The position numbers and the translations under genes were made by a program. The notes beneath the pieces are model-generated. The model saw only the letters and a list, made by a program, of their open reading frames with translations. It was not told where the DNA came from and did not search any database. A stretch of DNA of 64,000 nucleotides from Symbiodinium natans (Eukaryota > Sar > Dinophyceae > Suessiales > Symbiodiniaceae): NCBI GenBank assembly GCA_905221605.1, contig CAJNDS010002694.1, positions 124,001-188,000 of the forward strand, in the 5' to 3' direction. Positions 54,012 to 64,000 of the stretch are shown here, piece by piece (within the stretch, counting starts at the first letter, position 1; every line of letters starts with the position of its first letter).

Positions 54012-54802
54012 CTTAGGGTTTAGGGTTTAGGGTTTAGGGTTTAGGGTTTGGGGTTTGGGGTTTGGGGTTTAGGGTTTAGGGTTTGTGGGGTGCAAATCCA
54101 GAGAGATGGTTTGGCCTAAGCCCTTTAGAGCCTTTAAACCCTAAAACCCCTTAAGGACGCGGATTTCAACTAGGATTTCTATGGGGAAATCTGTGTTCAT
54201 CCCTCTTCTCTTCTCAGTAGAAGGGGTAAGTTCGTCAAGGGGGCAAATCCGCCAGGGGCTTAGGGTTTGGGGTTTGGGGTTTGGGGTGCAAAAGCCTTAG
54301 CTCGAAGAGTCACCATATGCAGATGGTTCAGAGAAGGTTTCATGAGTCTGCAAATAGCCCGTGGTTGCCGAATATTCCGTCGTAACTTGCAGAACACCCC
54401 GAAACCCTAAACCCTGCCTGCAACATCCTAACCACGAGGCTAGCAAGCTTGAACCTTCCCGAAAGGCTTCACTGAAGCAAACATCCGAAAGCTTTCACCC
54501 CAAAAGCCACAACCCTAAACAGCAATCCAGAACAAAAAAAAAACAGTGCATGATTGCTGCCGCCATCGCGGTCAACGTTAGAGGTCTAGAGGACATCAGT
54601 GGATTCTTTATCTGTTACCCTTATACCTTAATATAGCCCCTAGACACTCTCATTAGAGCCCCGAATATATGCCCCTACAAAACAGAAACCCTACTTAAAG
54701 AGACCACCAACCCACATAACTTAGACCCGAAACCCTAAACCCTAAACCCTAAATCCATATAAGGCTTAGGGGTTTGGGGTTAACAAAACCGCCCGGCTCT
54801 AC

Positions 54803-54837
54803 CTTGGCGGTGGCATCCCCCAAGCGCTCGAGGACCT
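54803..54837 (-). CDS. very short micro-exon
   Basis: CCCGCAG|AG to GCCAAG|GTAGAG, 35 nt: VLERLGDATAK. Both sites are strong. Confidence 0.45.
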
Positions 54838-55471
54838 CTGCGGGGTGCTCGAGTCATCTGTTAGGGGTTTAGGGTTTAGGGTTTAGGGTTTACGGTTTAC
54901 GGTTTAGGGTTTAGTTCTCTAAATTCGGGTCCCTTTGGGGGGGTCTTTTTTTAAGGGTGCCGTACCATATATTGACCCTATTTTAAAGAACTACCCTCAT
55001 GGTATGTGGTGAGTAGGGATGCGAACTAGCATCTGATAACCCGAACGAGGGTTTAGGGTCCACTTGAAGTGCATGGGTAGCTAGAAGCTACAGATATATA
55101 GCCGATTACAATACAGACTAGCCCCTAAAACCCTAAACCCTAAACTCTAAACCCCTAACCCTAAACCCTAAACTTGTACTCTTGCGTACAAGGGTCTTGT
55201 AGACCAAGCTGGAGTTCAGGGTTCAGCGCAGGTGGGGCATGTTTACGAGGTTCAGGGTTCGGGGTCGGCTTCTAAGGTGCAGAGCTGAGGTTCGGGGTTT
55301 AGGGTTTAGGGTTACGGTTTCGGGTTTCGCGGGTTTCGCGGGTTTCGCGGGTTTCGGGCCTAGTGCTTAGGGTCTGGGTAAACCCTAAACCCCAAACCCC
55401 CAAACCCCTAAACCCCTAAACCCTAAACCACAAAACCCTAAACCCTAAACCCTAAACCCTAAACCCTAAAC

Positions 55472-55570
55472 CCTTGGGTCGAGCCCGCGGGTTCCCGGGG
55501 TCGGCGCCTCTGCCTCCGCCCTGCGCCAGTCGCCCTGGCGCTTGGCGCGCGCCACATCGCGCGCCGCGGC
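55472..55570 (-). CDS. micro-exon, coiled coil
   Basis: AAGCAG|GCCGCG to CCCAAGG|GTTTAGGG, 99 nt: AAARDVARAKRQGDWRRAEA then EAPTPGTRGLDP. The donor is the heptamer; a TTTAGGG array abuts the acceptor side. Confidence 0.6.
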
Positions 55571-56511
55571 CTGCTTTGACAGGGTTTAGGGTTTAGGGTT
55601 TAGGGTTTAGGGTTTAGGGTTTAGGGTTTAGGGTTTAGGGTTTGGGGTTGAGATCTGAACCCCAAAGGGTTGAGGGTCTAGGGAGTCTAGGGAGTCTAGG
55701 GAGTTTAGGGAGTTTAGGCAGTTTAGGGAGTTTAGGGGGTTTTGGGGGGTTTAGGGGGTTTAGGGTTTGGCCTAAACACGAGGGTTTCCTTGAACCCCAT
55801 TTACCTACAGCTCTTCTGGGTTCTACCTATCAATTACGGGGTAGTTCCTACTAAACTGCAGGCAATTCGCGTCCCGGGTTGGACCCTAATCCTTAAAAAG
55901 GTTTCGCCTCAACCCCTACTAAACCCTAAACCAGATAAGCCCCCTAAACCCTTTAAAGGGGTTCAGGGCGTTACAGGTTCAGGGTTTAGGGAAATCTGAC
56001 GCTGGTCAGCCCTGAAAGTCCTTGACCCCGACGCCATATTGTAGCACCAGCTTGGGTTTATGGTTAGGTCCTACAGCCGCTATAAACTCGGGTTTGTGGC
56101 GTATAGGGTTTAGGTACTACAGATGGGTGCATGGCGATTCGGGTGGGTTCTGGTGAGCCTACAGAAGCTGTCAGACAAGTTCATCGTCTGCATCCACCCT
56201 TCGCCTCAATCCACAAAGAAGCCCCAAGCAACCCTGTTTGACCCTCGTTTCGGATTGAGGGCTTGGTTAAGGCAAGGTCGGGGTGTAGTACTACAGGAGC
56301 CCTAAACCTAGACCCCACACCGCGCCCTAAACCCTAAACCCTAAAACCTTATAAACCCAAAACCCTAAACCCTCAACCCCAAACCCAACCGTAAACCGCA
56401 AACCCCACACCCCAGAACAGGAACCCCAAACCCAAAATCCCCCACACCCCAGAAGCCCTTGACCCGCACCTCCTCCTGCGTCTCCTGGACCGCACCAGTT
56501 AGCAGGTCCTG

Positions 56512-56672
56512 TCAAGGGAGGCGTAGCCCTCGAAGTGACCCTGAATCTTATTCCCCTATATAACCCCTATATATATATATATATATACCTTATATAGTCC
56601 CTATATACCTAAGTAGCCCCTAAATAGCCCCTAAGGTCCCTTATAAGGGTCCCTGCTTGTACAACCTTAGGT
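56512..56672. mobile_element. MITE family F copy
   Basis: TCAAGGGAGGCGTAGCCC ... TTATTCCCCTATATAACCCC, (TA)n, AAGTAGCCCC, and TTATAAGGGTCCCTGCTTGT. It is a weakly inverted element like 51632-51872. Confidence 0.5.
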
Positions 56673-57032
56673 GTCCAAAGAGGGTTTAGGGTTTAGGGTT
56701 TAGGGTTTAGGGTTTAGGGTTTAGGGTTTAGGGTTTAGGGTTTAGGGGGAACCAGGAACCTTCAGGAAAAAGTTCTGGGGCTGTGTATGCTCCCTGTTTC
56801 TACACTGTTTTCCCTGTTGGGGATCCGTTTAATTTTGCCTAACTGATCTCTGGAGTCCCACACAAAGGTTGTGAGCTTCCTAGTTTGTGCAAATAGAACC
56901 AACTATGATAAAGGCATGCTGGCTAGAACAGTCTGCGGAAGGGTGCCCTAAACCCTCTGAACCTATATTTTAGGGTTCAGTTGGTCCCCAAGGCATGGGC
57001 CCTGTCATGAATCTAGCCTTTACCACCCAAAC

Positions 57033-57129
57033 CGCTGTCCATCTGCTGATCTGCATCGTGGAACTCAGCCGTGAGGGCATCCACCCGTGCCTGGAAAGGC
57101 TTTTTTCGCGCATCATCGGCTTCGGCAGA
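57033..57129 (-). CDS. micro-exon, coiled coil
   Basis: CCACAAG|TCTGCC to ACAGCG|GTTTGGG, 97 nt: SAEADDARKKPFQARVDALT then AEFHDADQQMDS. The donor is a heptamer variant. Confidence 0.6.
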
Positions 57130-58722
57130 CTTGTGGCCCTAAACGCTAAACTCTAAACCCTAAACCCCAAAAGGGACGGTACGTAATCCATGTGAAATTG
57201 ACATGGGTTTCAGGGCTTAGGGCTGGGGCTTGGGGGTTCAGGAAGGAAGGTTCGGGGCTCGAGGCTTCGGAGTTCAGGGGCTTCAGCAGTCGCAGGGCCA
57301 AGACAGGGTTTAGGGTTTAGGGTTTAGGGTTTGCGGTTTAGGGTTTAGGGCTTGGGCGCTAGGAGTTTCTGGAACTTGGGCTGGATCAGGGAACAGGGCT
57401 TGGGATCTTTTGGGGTTTAGGTTTGGCTTGACACCTTCTTTCGACGCCCTTCCCCACCCCTCTCCAATTCTGAGGTCAATCTCCGAATCGGTTTGGGGTT
57501 TGGGGCTTAAGCTTTAGGGCTTAGGGCTGAGGGTTTAGGGGAAGCCCTCAAACCTCAACACCCTAAACCCACCAAACCCTCTCTCGGGGTTTCTGTCTGC
57601 TCACCCTCTATGAACGGGAACCGGGGCTGGGTAGGGGTCGAGGGTTGAGGGGAATCGGGCCAAGCCTTGAAGCTTGAGGGTTTAAGCTTTCCAGGCTTTT
57701 GGGGTTCACCGGCCGGCGGGGTTTAGGGTTTAGGGTTTAGGGTTTAGGGTTTAGGGTTTAGGGTTTAGGGTTTAGGGTTTAGGGTTTAGGGGACCATATA
57801 CTCAAGCGCATGACGGCAGATCGTGGGCTACTCCCTTGGACAGTTGTTTGGGCGGCGTGCTTCGCAAGGAATTCTTAAAAAAGGAAACGGAACTTCTAGA
57901 CAAAGCCGGACTCAGGAAATTTCCGGAATCTGAAGCTGGAATCGGGACAAGCCCTGAAGCTTCAGGGTCTAAGCTCCAGGACTTCTTATTCACCCCCCCC
58001 CCACCCCCTTTCTTCCGTTTTACTTGGGATCCCCCTCAGACAAAAACGCCTAAGCCAGGCTAACCATTCTCAAGAGGGGTGCCCTGAACGGAACTTCGCT
58101 CCAAAAGTGGCCTAAACCCTAAACCTTAAACCCTAAACCCTAAACCCTAAACCCTAAACCCTAAACCCTAAACCTTGGTGTGCAGGGCCCAGGGGATGAC
58201 ACGTCTGGTGGCATGGGGCGTTTGGGGAGTCTTTAGCTTCAGCACGAGCCTGCTCATGAAGAAGTTGTTCATGGAGCCTGGGTTTAGGGTTTTAGGGTTT
58301 AGGGTTTAGGGTTTAGGGTTTAGGGTTTAGGGTTTAGGGTTTAGGGCGTGGGTGGGGTGTGGGGGCACTGTGAACATTCAACTTCTGTGGGCTATGTAAG
58401 GATTAGGGCCGGTAGAACTTGAAGAAATGTTCCAAAGGGTTGACCTACCCAGAACCCCAAAGTACTTAATCCCAACATGAGAAGGTACTATGCAGGCCAT
58501 GAATATTATGGGTATTTCTGGGATGCCCAGGAACGGCCTAAACCCGAAACCCTAAACTCTGCCGAACAAAAACTAAACCTGTATCCCCAAGCTCTAAACC
58601 CTCGACCGGCATTGGGACTCGACTCACACCGAGAGGTTTCGAGTTTGGGCTTGGAGTTTCGGGGTTCGGGGGTTTAGGGTTTCGGGTTTGGGGTTTAGAG
58701 TTCGGGGTTTGGGGTTTAGGTT

Positions 58723-58817
58723 GGGATGTTCCCCCCGATACTAGCAGCCCTTAGCAACGAAAGTACCGCCCTATTAGAATCCCGATTAAGGACTGTTAGT
58801 ATTGAGGGGAGCATTCC
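58723..58817. mobile_element. MITE family B copy
   Basis: GGGATGTTCCCCCCGATACT and the inverted ACTGTTAGTATTGAGGGGAG. Same length class as 18066-18162. Confidence 0.75.
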
Positions 58818-59368
58818 GAGGTTTATAGGGTTTGGGGTTTAGGCCAGCGTCATCAATCCCCAAGCGCGCGAAAGTGCCAAAAAACCTTAGCCTCCCCCTC
58901 AAATCAACAGGACACAAAGCCTTAACGCTACACCGCACGACCCCACAAAACCGGAACCCTTATAAACCCTAAACCCGAAGCTTGAAACCCTTACAAAAGC
59001 TCAGAAAAATCAAATCCTCCTTACAGGCCTCTGTCCTAAGCCCTTACAACCCTTTCAGGCCCTTAAAGGCCCTTATAGAAACCGCTCCTGAGACCCCAAT
59101 CCGTAACCCCTAATCCCTAAACCCGAACCCTCATCCCTTAACCCGTATCCCTAAACCCTAAACAACAAAACCCTAAACCTCAAACCCCAAACCCTAAACC
59201 CTAAACCCCAAACCTCAAACCCTAAACCCTAAACCCTAAACCCCAAACCCCAAACCCTAAACCGCAGCAGAAGCCATGCACGAAGCCGGAGACCTCACCC
59301 TAAGAGCCCAAAACCCTAAATCCTACACCCTACCCTCAAACCCTAAACCCCAAACCCTAAACCCTAAC

Positions 59369-59463
59369 TTCGAGCTTCGAGAGCCTTCGCCCCTCTGGGG
59401 CCCGCGCCGCTCAGGCGACTCAGCGCTTGCCAGGGCTTCAGCCGCACGTCTCTCCTCGTGGCT
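59369..59463 (-). CDS. micro-exon, Ala/Glu/Arg-rich
   Basis: After CACGAG| the frame reads ERRAAEALASAESPERRGPQ then RGEGSRSSK, up to a heptamer-type TTAGGG boundary. CCCTAAA left, TTTAGGG right. Confidence 0.5.
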
Positions 59464-60216
59464 TGAGGGCTTGGGGTTTAGGGTTTTGGGGTTTAGGGTT
59501 TAGGGTTTAGGGTTTGGGGTTTAGGGACTAGGGTGTGAAAGTTGAGGGTTTAGGGTCTATAGGGTTTTGGGCTTTAGGGTTTGAAAGTTTAGGGTTTGGG
59601 TTGAGGGATTGAAAGTTTTAGGGTTTAGGGTTAAGGATTGATATTTAGGTTTAGGGAGGTAGCACGGTCGGCTACACCCTAAGTTTGAAACACCCGAGTA
59701 ATCGAAAAACTGTAACGCTAAACATAAACCGTCTAAACACCCTCAACACCCTTGAGCCCTTCAACCAAAAGGCCGTATTCGCCACACAGCCCCTAATCTA
59801 ACCCCGGGTTTCCGAGCATGAGAGCAGCGCCAAACCCCCAAAACCGTAAACCCTAAACCCCAAAACCGTCAAAAAACATAAGCCCTACACCCTTGAACCA
59901 GACTATCTATGTCAACAGAAATCACAACCAGAATCCTAATCTACACCCGCAACCCACAACTAAGCCCCAAATGGAGTTTGGTTGTAACAAAGCTGCGACC
60001 GTCTCTGCCAGAAATTTCAGCTGCCGAGCGTGCTTCATCCCCTCGCCTTGGCCTCCTTTGGCGTAAATGCCGGGCTGGGCGATGGGCAAATGGAGAAACG
60101 AGCTGGGCGGTGCACCAAGCAGTGTTCTGGATAGTGCTATCAGAGATCCAGGCGGTTTCCGGACGGTGCAAAAAGCAAATGGCTCGGTGCCATAAGCAAG
60201 CGGTAGAAGCTGGGCC

Positions 60217-60363
60217 TTGTGGCCACCTTGCTGTTGGTTCGTAGGGAATGTGGGAATGAGGCACCCTAAATCCCCCCCCATAATTTCCCCTTTACTGGAT
60301 TATATAGGGTACCTCAGAACCTCATTCCCTCATTCCCTACTAAACCAACAGCAAGCCACATGG
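60217..60363. mobile_element. MITE family G, long TIRs
   Basis: The left arm TTGTGGCCACCTTGCTGTTG (then GTTCGTAGGGAATG...GAATGAGG) is mirrored by CCTCATTCCCTCATTCCCTA followed by ...AACCAACAGCAAGCCACATGG, TIRs of about 45 bp. A further right-end fragment (GACAGCAGGCCACATGG) is at 60484-60500, and TAGGGAATGGGGGACTTAGG near 15573 may be related. Confidence 0.75.
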
Positions 60364-61060
60364 GTGGTTGTCAAAATTATGATCCCTTTTGGGGTACCCT
60401 AAACCCTAAACCCTAAGCCCTAAACCCAAAACCCAAAAACCCGAAACCCTAAACCCTAAACCCTAACATAATTTTGATAATTTTGACAGCAGGCCACATG
60501 GAAGGCGGACGCTGAGTCAAAAAGCGGGCGCAGACAATGCCGCCGATGAAGACCGCCAAATATGGACCGGGCCAGAAGAGACCCTAAACCCGTAGAGTTT
60601 AGGGTTTAGGGTTTAGGGTTTAGGGTATAGGGTTTAATCAACCCTAAACTCAGCTCCCCCCCCACTCACTGCTCATCACTCTGAGGTCCGGCCCAGACGG
60701 CATTGTCGAAGGCTTAAGAGCCCCACAAACAAAGACAAAGATAAAACCCAGATGTTAAGGAAGAACTTCTTTGTGTTTGTTGTCTGGGCGGGATAGTAGG
60801 CATAAGCCTCAAACTGTAAACATCCCTAGAGTTCCCACCCTGCCAAAACCCAGAACCCCTAAAACCCCGTATCAACTCTGTTTAGGGTTTGCAGGGTTTA
60901 GTGTTTCGGGTTTGGGGAAACCGTAAACCGTAAAACCCCTAAACCCCCAAACCCAACAAAACAATCCCTAAGCCCTAAACCACTTAAACCCCCCTTCAAA
61001 CCCTAATTCACCTTCATCCTAAACCCGTATAAGCCCCCCTCAAACCCTAACCCCTAACCC

Positions 61061-61068
61061 CTAACCCC

Positions 61069-61101
<33 letters not shown>

Positions 61102-61125
61102 ACCCCCCCCCCCCCCCCCCCCCCA
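61061..61125 (+). repeat. C-run, A-run, C-run
   Basis: C(20) A(11) C(22), probably two collapsed C(n)A(n) ends of MITE family D, or an expanded CCCTAACCCC variant. Confidence 0.8.
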
Positions 61126-61170
61126 AAACCCTCAACCGCGATATGTCGATATGCCCACTTTAAACCCTTC

Positions 61171-61305
61171 TTAGTAGCCCAGTCACCATTATTCTAATAA
61201 GGGCACCCATTTTTCGGGTTGGTGACTTTATAACCTACACCCCAAAATCCTAAACCACCCAGAACCAACAACAAAATGCTAAAGGGTACCACTGGGCTGA
61301 CTAAG
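61171..61305. mobile_element. MITE family A copy with heptamer-like insert
   Basis: TTAGTAGCCCAGTCACC ... GGTACCACTGGGCTGACTAAG. CCTACACCCCAAAATCCTAA sits where the reference copy has GGGAACC. It starts 12 bp after the donor of exon 61318-61361, so it makes up the first part of that intron. Confidence 0.7.
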
Positions 61306-61317
61306 CCTTCAGCCTAC

Positions 61318-61361
61318 CGTTTGAAGCCCAGGGCCTCGTCGCGCTTCGCCGCCACAGAAAC
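61318..61361 (-). CDS. micro-exon
   Basis: CCACAG|GTTTCT to AAACG|GTAGGC, 44 nt: VSVAAKRDEALGFK. Both sites good; MITE A lies directly downstream. Confidence 0.5.
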
Positions 61362-61614
61362 CTGTGGCTTGGCAGAGGCTCAAGGGGGGGGGGGGGGGGT
61401 GACAGTGTGTGTTGAGGTTTAGGGTTTAGGATGTAGGGTTCAGGGATTTTGGATTTAGGGTTCAGGATGTAGGGTTGAGGGCTTAGGATTTAGGGTCTAG
61501 GATCTGGGGTTTTGGGCCTTGGATTTTGGGGTTTAGGGTTCGAAGTGGTGGTCAGGAATCAACATGAAGGTTTCGGGTCAAGGTTTGGGGTTTATCGGCT
61601 CAGGGGTTCAGGGT

Positions 61615-61735
61615 TGAGGGGTTTAGGGGGTTTAGGGTGTAGGGTTTAGGGGGTTTAGGGGGTTTAGGGGTTTAGGGGGTTTAGGGGGGTTTAGGGGGTT
61701 TAGGGGGGTTTAGGGGGTTTAGGGGGTTCAGGGCT
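61615..61735 (+). repeat. TTTAGGGGG array
   Basis: About 12 units of TTTAGGGG(G/GG), a locally homogeneous variant. Confidence 0.9.
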
Positions 61736-62023
61736 TAGTTGGGTTTAGGGTTTATAAAGGAAGTTAAAGGCTTTACGTGCCCTTTTCTTGTGAGGTTCCT
61801 GTTCAGTTGTTTTTTGGGGTGTCAACCCTACATCCCTAGACCCCACTTACACCTTACACCCCAAAATTCCCAGACTCCTACATGCCCCAACCCTAAACAA
61901 AACCCTGAACCCTAAACCCGAAACCCTAAGCCCCGTGCCCCTAAACCCTAAACGCTAAACCCTAAACCCTAAACCCTAAACCCTAAACCCTAAACCCTAA
62001 ACCCTAAACCCTAAACCCTAAAC

Positions 62024-62083
62024 CCTGTGCCTGCAACTCGCCGCGCTGGCGCGCAAGCAGTGCAAGCTGGGCTTCAGAGGCCT
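62024..62083 (-). CDS. micro-exon, coiled coil, heptamer on both sides
   Basis: CGCTCAG|AG to GCACAGG|GTTTAGGG, 60 nt: ASEAQLALLARQRGELQAQ. The acceptor is 7 bases from a CCCTAAACC (sense) array and the donor is the heptamer: the cleanest example of the arrangement. Confidence 0.65.
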
Positions 62084-62567
62084 CTGAGCGGGTTTAGGGT
62101 TTAGGGTTTGGGGTTTAGGGTTTAGGGCTTAGGGCTTGGGGCTTATGAGGGTTAGGGTTTAGGGTTTAGGATTTAGGCTCTAGGGTTCAGGGGCTCCGAA
62201 GTCTACACCTTCGACTCCTAAGAACACTAGATTGCATCCTTCAATAGGGTTCTGATAACCCTACTTCTAGCCACCCATGAACCTTCAAGTCAACCGTTTC
62301 TGTTGAGGCTAGAGCTCTGCCCCTAAACCCTAAACCCTAAACCCCAAACCCCAAACCCCAAACCCTAAACCCTAAAACCATGTAGGGTTTGTACTGGCCC
62401 GCTTCCAACGGCTGCCTCATCAGTTGTAACTCGGAACCCTACACCGCAGGGTGGTCGGGTGCACAGTTTAGGGTTTTAGGGCTTTCGTAACCCTAAACCC
62501 TAAACCCTAAACCCTAAACTCTAAACCCTCTAAACCCTAAACCCCAAACCCTAAACCGCAGGGTTTA

Positions 62568-62645
62568 GGGTGGCATTTCCAGCCTCAGGAGGCAAGGGGC
62601 TCAACTTTTTCTGTTGTTTCCCAATCATCCGCCGAATCCCCTCAC
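62568..62645 (-). CDS. possible micro-exon, basic
   Basis: The minus frame reads IRRMIGKQQKKLSPLPPEAG between CCCTAAA-type sequences. Borders uncertain. Confidence 0.35.
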
Positions 62646-63126
62646 AACCTCTAAACCCTAAACCCTAAACCCTAAACCCTAGACCCGAAACCCTAAACCC
62701 TAAACCCTAGACCCTAAACCCCAACTCAAACCTTGCCTTGAGCAAGGAGGGCTGGACGTATCGAGCCCGAAGATCGGCCTGCCAAGATGTCGCCCTACTT
62801 GGGGTTTAGGGTTTAGGGTTTAGGGGTACAGGGTTTACAGGGTTTAGGGCTTAAGGTACTTGGGGTTTGGGCTTTTCGGTTTGGGAAGTGTGGGGTTTGG
62901 GGCCGAAGATTGAGATCTGATATGTGGTGATGCTTCGACTTTCTGAGCAACACAGAGGACTCGCCATGTACCCATGTAGTACATCTTGGGGACTTGCAGG
63001 CGTTCCGAAAAAAGTAGCTTTAGGGCTATTGTTCCAGGTTTAGGGGCCTCGTGGTACTGCAACCCGCAACTTGAAGAAACCACAACTTGAAGGTTCATGC
63101 CTGGGTAGCTGAGGCTGCAATTAGGT

Positions 63127-63273
63127 CTACTTGGAGGTTCATGGGTACTTATAACCCCAATTATACGTCTACTTGTAACCTACTTAGGAGTCACAGTTGC
63201 GGTTACAACTGTACTTGTAACCCTAAACCCAAAGCTTCATTGGGGTTCTAAGTACCCATGAACATCCAAGTAG
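63127..63273. mobile_element. MITE family C, intact copy
   Basis: 147 bp. CTACTTGGAGGTTCATGGGT and ACCCATGAACATCCAAGTAG are near-perfect inverted repeats, with ACTTATAA and TACTTGTAAC inside. Copies at 11848, 12048, 19504 and partial ends at 15954 and 62275. Confidence 0.85.
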
Positions 63274-63725
63274 CCATGGTTCTCCTGCTTGTGCAGAGCC
63301 CTGCCCAGAACCCTCAACCCAAAACCCTAAAGCCAGTGTTGACTAACTCCCACATGGCTTTGAAAAGCTGGGAACTCCTTAGCCTCAGGTTTAGGGTTTA
63401 GGGTTTAGCGAGCACAACCAGACTTCACACGAAGTTCCTTTCCATGTTTAGGGTTTGCCTGCCGATCCTGGTTGCCTACAGTTATAGTTCCCCCTTGCAG
63501 GAGATATGGGGGGTTCGTAGTCGTTCATACTAACTATTTTAGACGACGGGGCCTCTAGTAGGTAGGCTTTTTGGATTTAGGGTTGGGATGCATCGACGGC
63601 TCCGCAAAAAACTGATATGCCAAAAGCCCTAAGGCCCTTAGGCCCTGAGGGCCCTGCCGACTGCCAGATAACCCAAAACCCAAAACCCTAACCCTAAACC
63701 CTAAACCAAAAAAAACCTAAGGTGC

Positions 63726-63767
63726 CTCGGCAACCTCCTGCTGCTGCTGCAGACCCAGCTGCCTGGC
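63726..63767 (-). CDS. micro-exon, Gln-rich coiled coil
   Basis: GCGGCAG|GCCAGG to GCCGAG|GCACCT, 42 nt: ARQLGLQQQQEVAE. A GC donor. This is the most upstream exon seen for the right-flank gene. Confidence 0.5.
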
Positions 63768-64000
63768 CTGCCGCAGGTCAGGAGGAGGGGCGTATGTTCA
63801 CCGAAACATGCAGCGGTTCAGGGTTCAGGGTTCAGGGTTTAGGGCTTAGGGTTGAAGGGTTCAGGGCCGGGTTTAAGAAGGGCCTCTCTTTGACTAATGA
63901 AGCACGGGGAGTCTAAGAACGTGGAAGAAGCCTTTAGGGTTTAGGGTTTACTGTTTTAGGGTTCAGGGTATAGGGGCAGAGCGAGGCGGAGGGAAGGGGG
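63768..64000. repeat. TTTAGGG/TTCAGGG repeats, no gene
   Basis: Short TTCAGGG and TTTAGGG runs (63815-63850, 63933-63970) with no exon seen. Confidence 0.6.

Larger units (their letters stand above)
48181..63968. repeat. right flank: telomere-like arrays as intron filler
   Basis: Largest blocks: CCCTAAA 48868-48995, TTTAGGG 49087-49150, GAAACCCT variants 49450-49820, TTTAGGG 53431-53575 (about 20 units), TTTAGGG 54015-54085 and 55582-55640, 56683-56755, 57719-57793, CCCTAAA 58110-58172, TTTAGGG 58270-58346, CCCTAAA 61934-62026. Gaps between them hold the micro-exons and MITEs listed here. Stretches such as 49900-51264, 55571-57032, 57130-59368 and 59464-61317 contain no exon I can support beyond those listed. 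Confidence 0.8.

Noticed and set aside
59909-60281. Overlapping ORFs of 107-119 codons on both strands
   Set aside because: They run into MITE family G and neither frame shows motifs or splice sites.

Overview
This window is nuclear DNA of a dinoflagellate, most likely Symbiodiniaceae or a close relative (inference). The support is plant-type telomere heptamers (TTTAGGG/CCCTAAA) scattered in both orientations, small exons joined by GT, GC and GA donors that all follow ...AG|G, many short terminal-inverted-repeat (TIR) elements, and protein families that look dinoflagellate-specific: a TIR-like membrane protein, a BED/TTF-finger hAT-like transposase and an unusual cytosine methyltransferase.

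Layout. (1) 1-24.5 kb: TTTAGGG/CCCTAAA arrays alternate with MITE-like elements and short GC-rich islands. Many islands read as micro-exons of 50-110 nt on either strand. A TIR-like membrane-protein gene (minus strand, 9.9-11.7 kb) carries a MITE exactly at an exon-exon boundary. (2) 24.5-25.6 kb: CA-rich and 11-bp minisatellite DNA. (3) 25.6-48.1 kb: a compact domain with almost no telomere-like repeat. Its genes all run on the minus strand: an unknown 2-domain gene, a DNA (cytosine-5) methyltransferase, a five-part unknown gene interrupted by an assembly gap, a small NLS-tailed ORF, a five-exon hAT-like transposase, a zinc-finger gene, a KG-rich repeat protein and a three-exon coiled-coil gene. 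A degenerate heptamer, TSACNCT on the + strand (AGNGTSA on the sense strand), is spread through this whole domain, coding and noncoding. (4) 48.1-64 kb: telomere-like arrays return. Between them I read at least 14 minus-strand micro-exons rich in Ala/Glu/Arg/Gln, consistent with one large coiled-coil gene whose introns are mostly telomere-like repeat and MITE.

The main new observation is that in regions 1 and 4 the heptamer arrays are not random. On either strand, an exon usually has CCCTAAA on its left and TTTAGGG on its right. Read in the sense of the gene, introns therefore begin G(T)TTAGGG... and end ...CCCTAAA...AG, so the two intron ends are complementary. Arrays and MITEs often supply the splice dinucleotides themselves, which is what intron-generating (introner-like) DNA would look like. 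Exon calls were made by eye from open frame, splice signals and composition; none was tested against RNA or databases.
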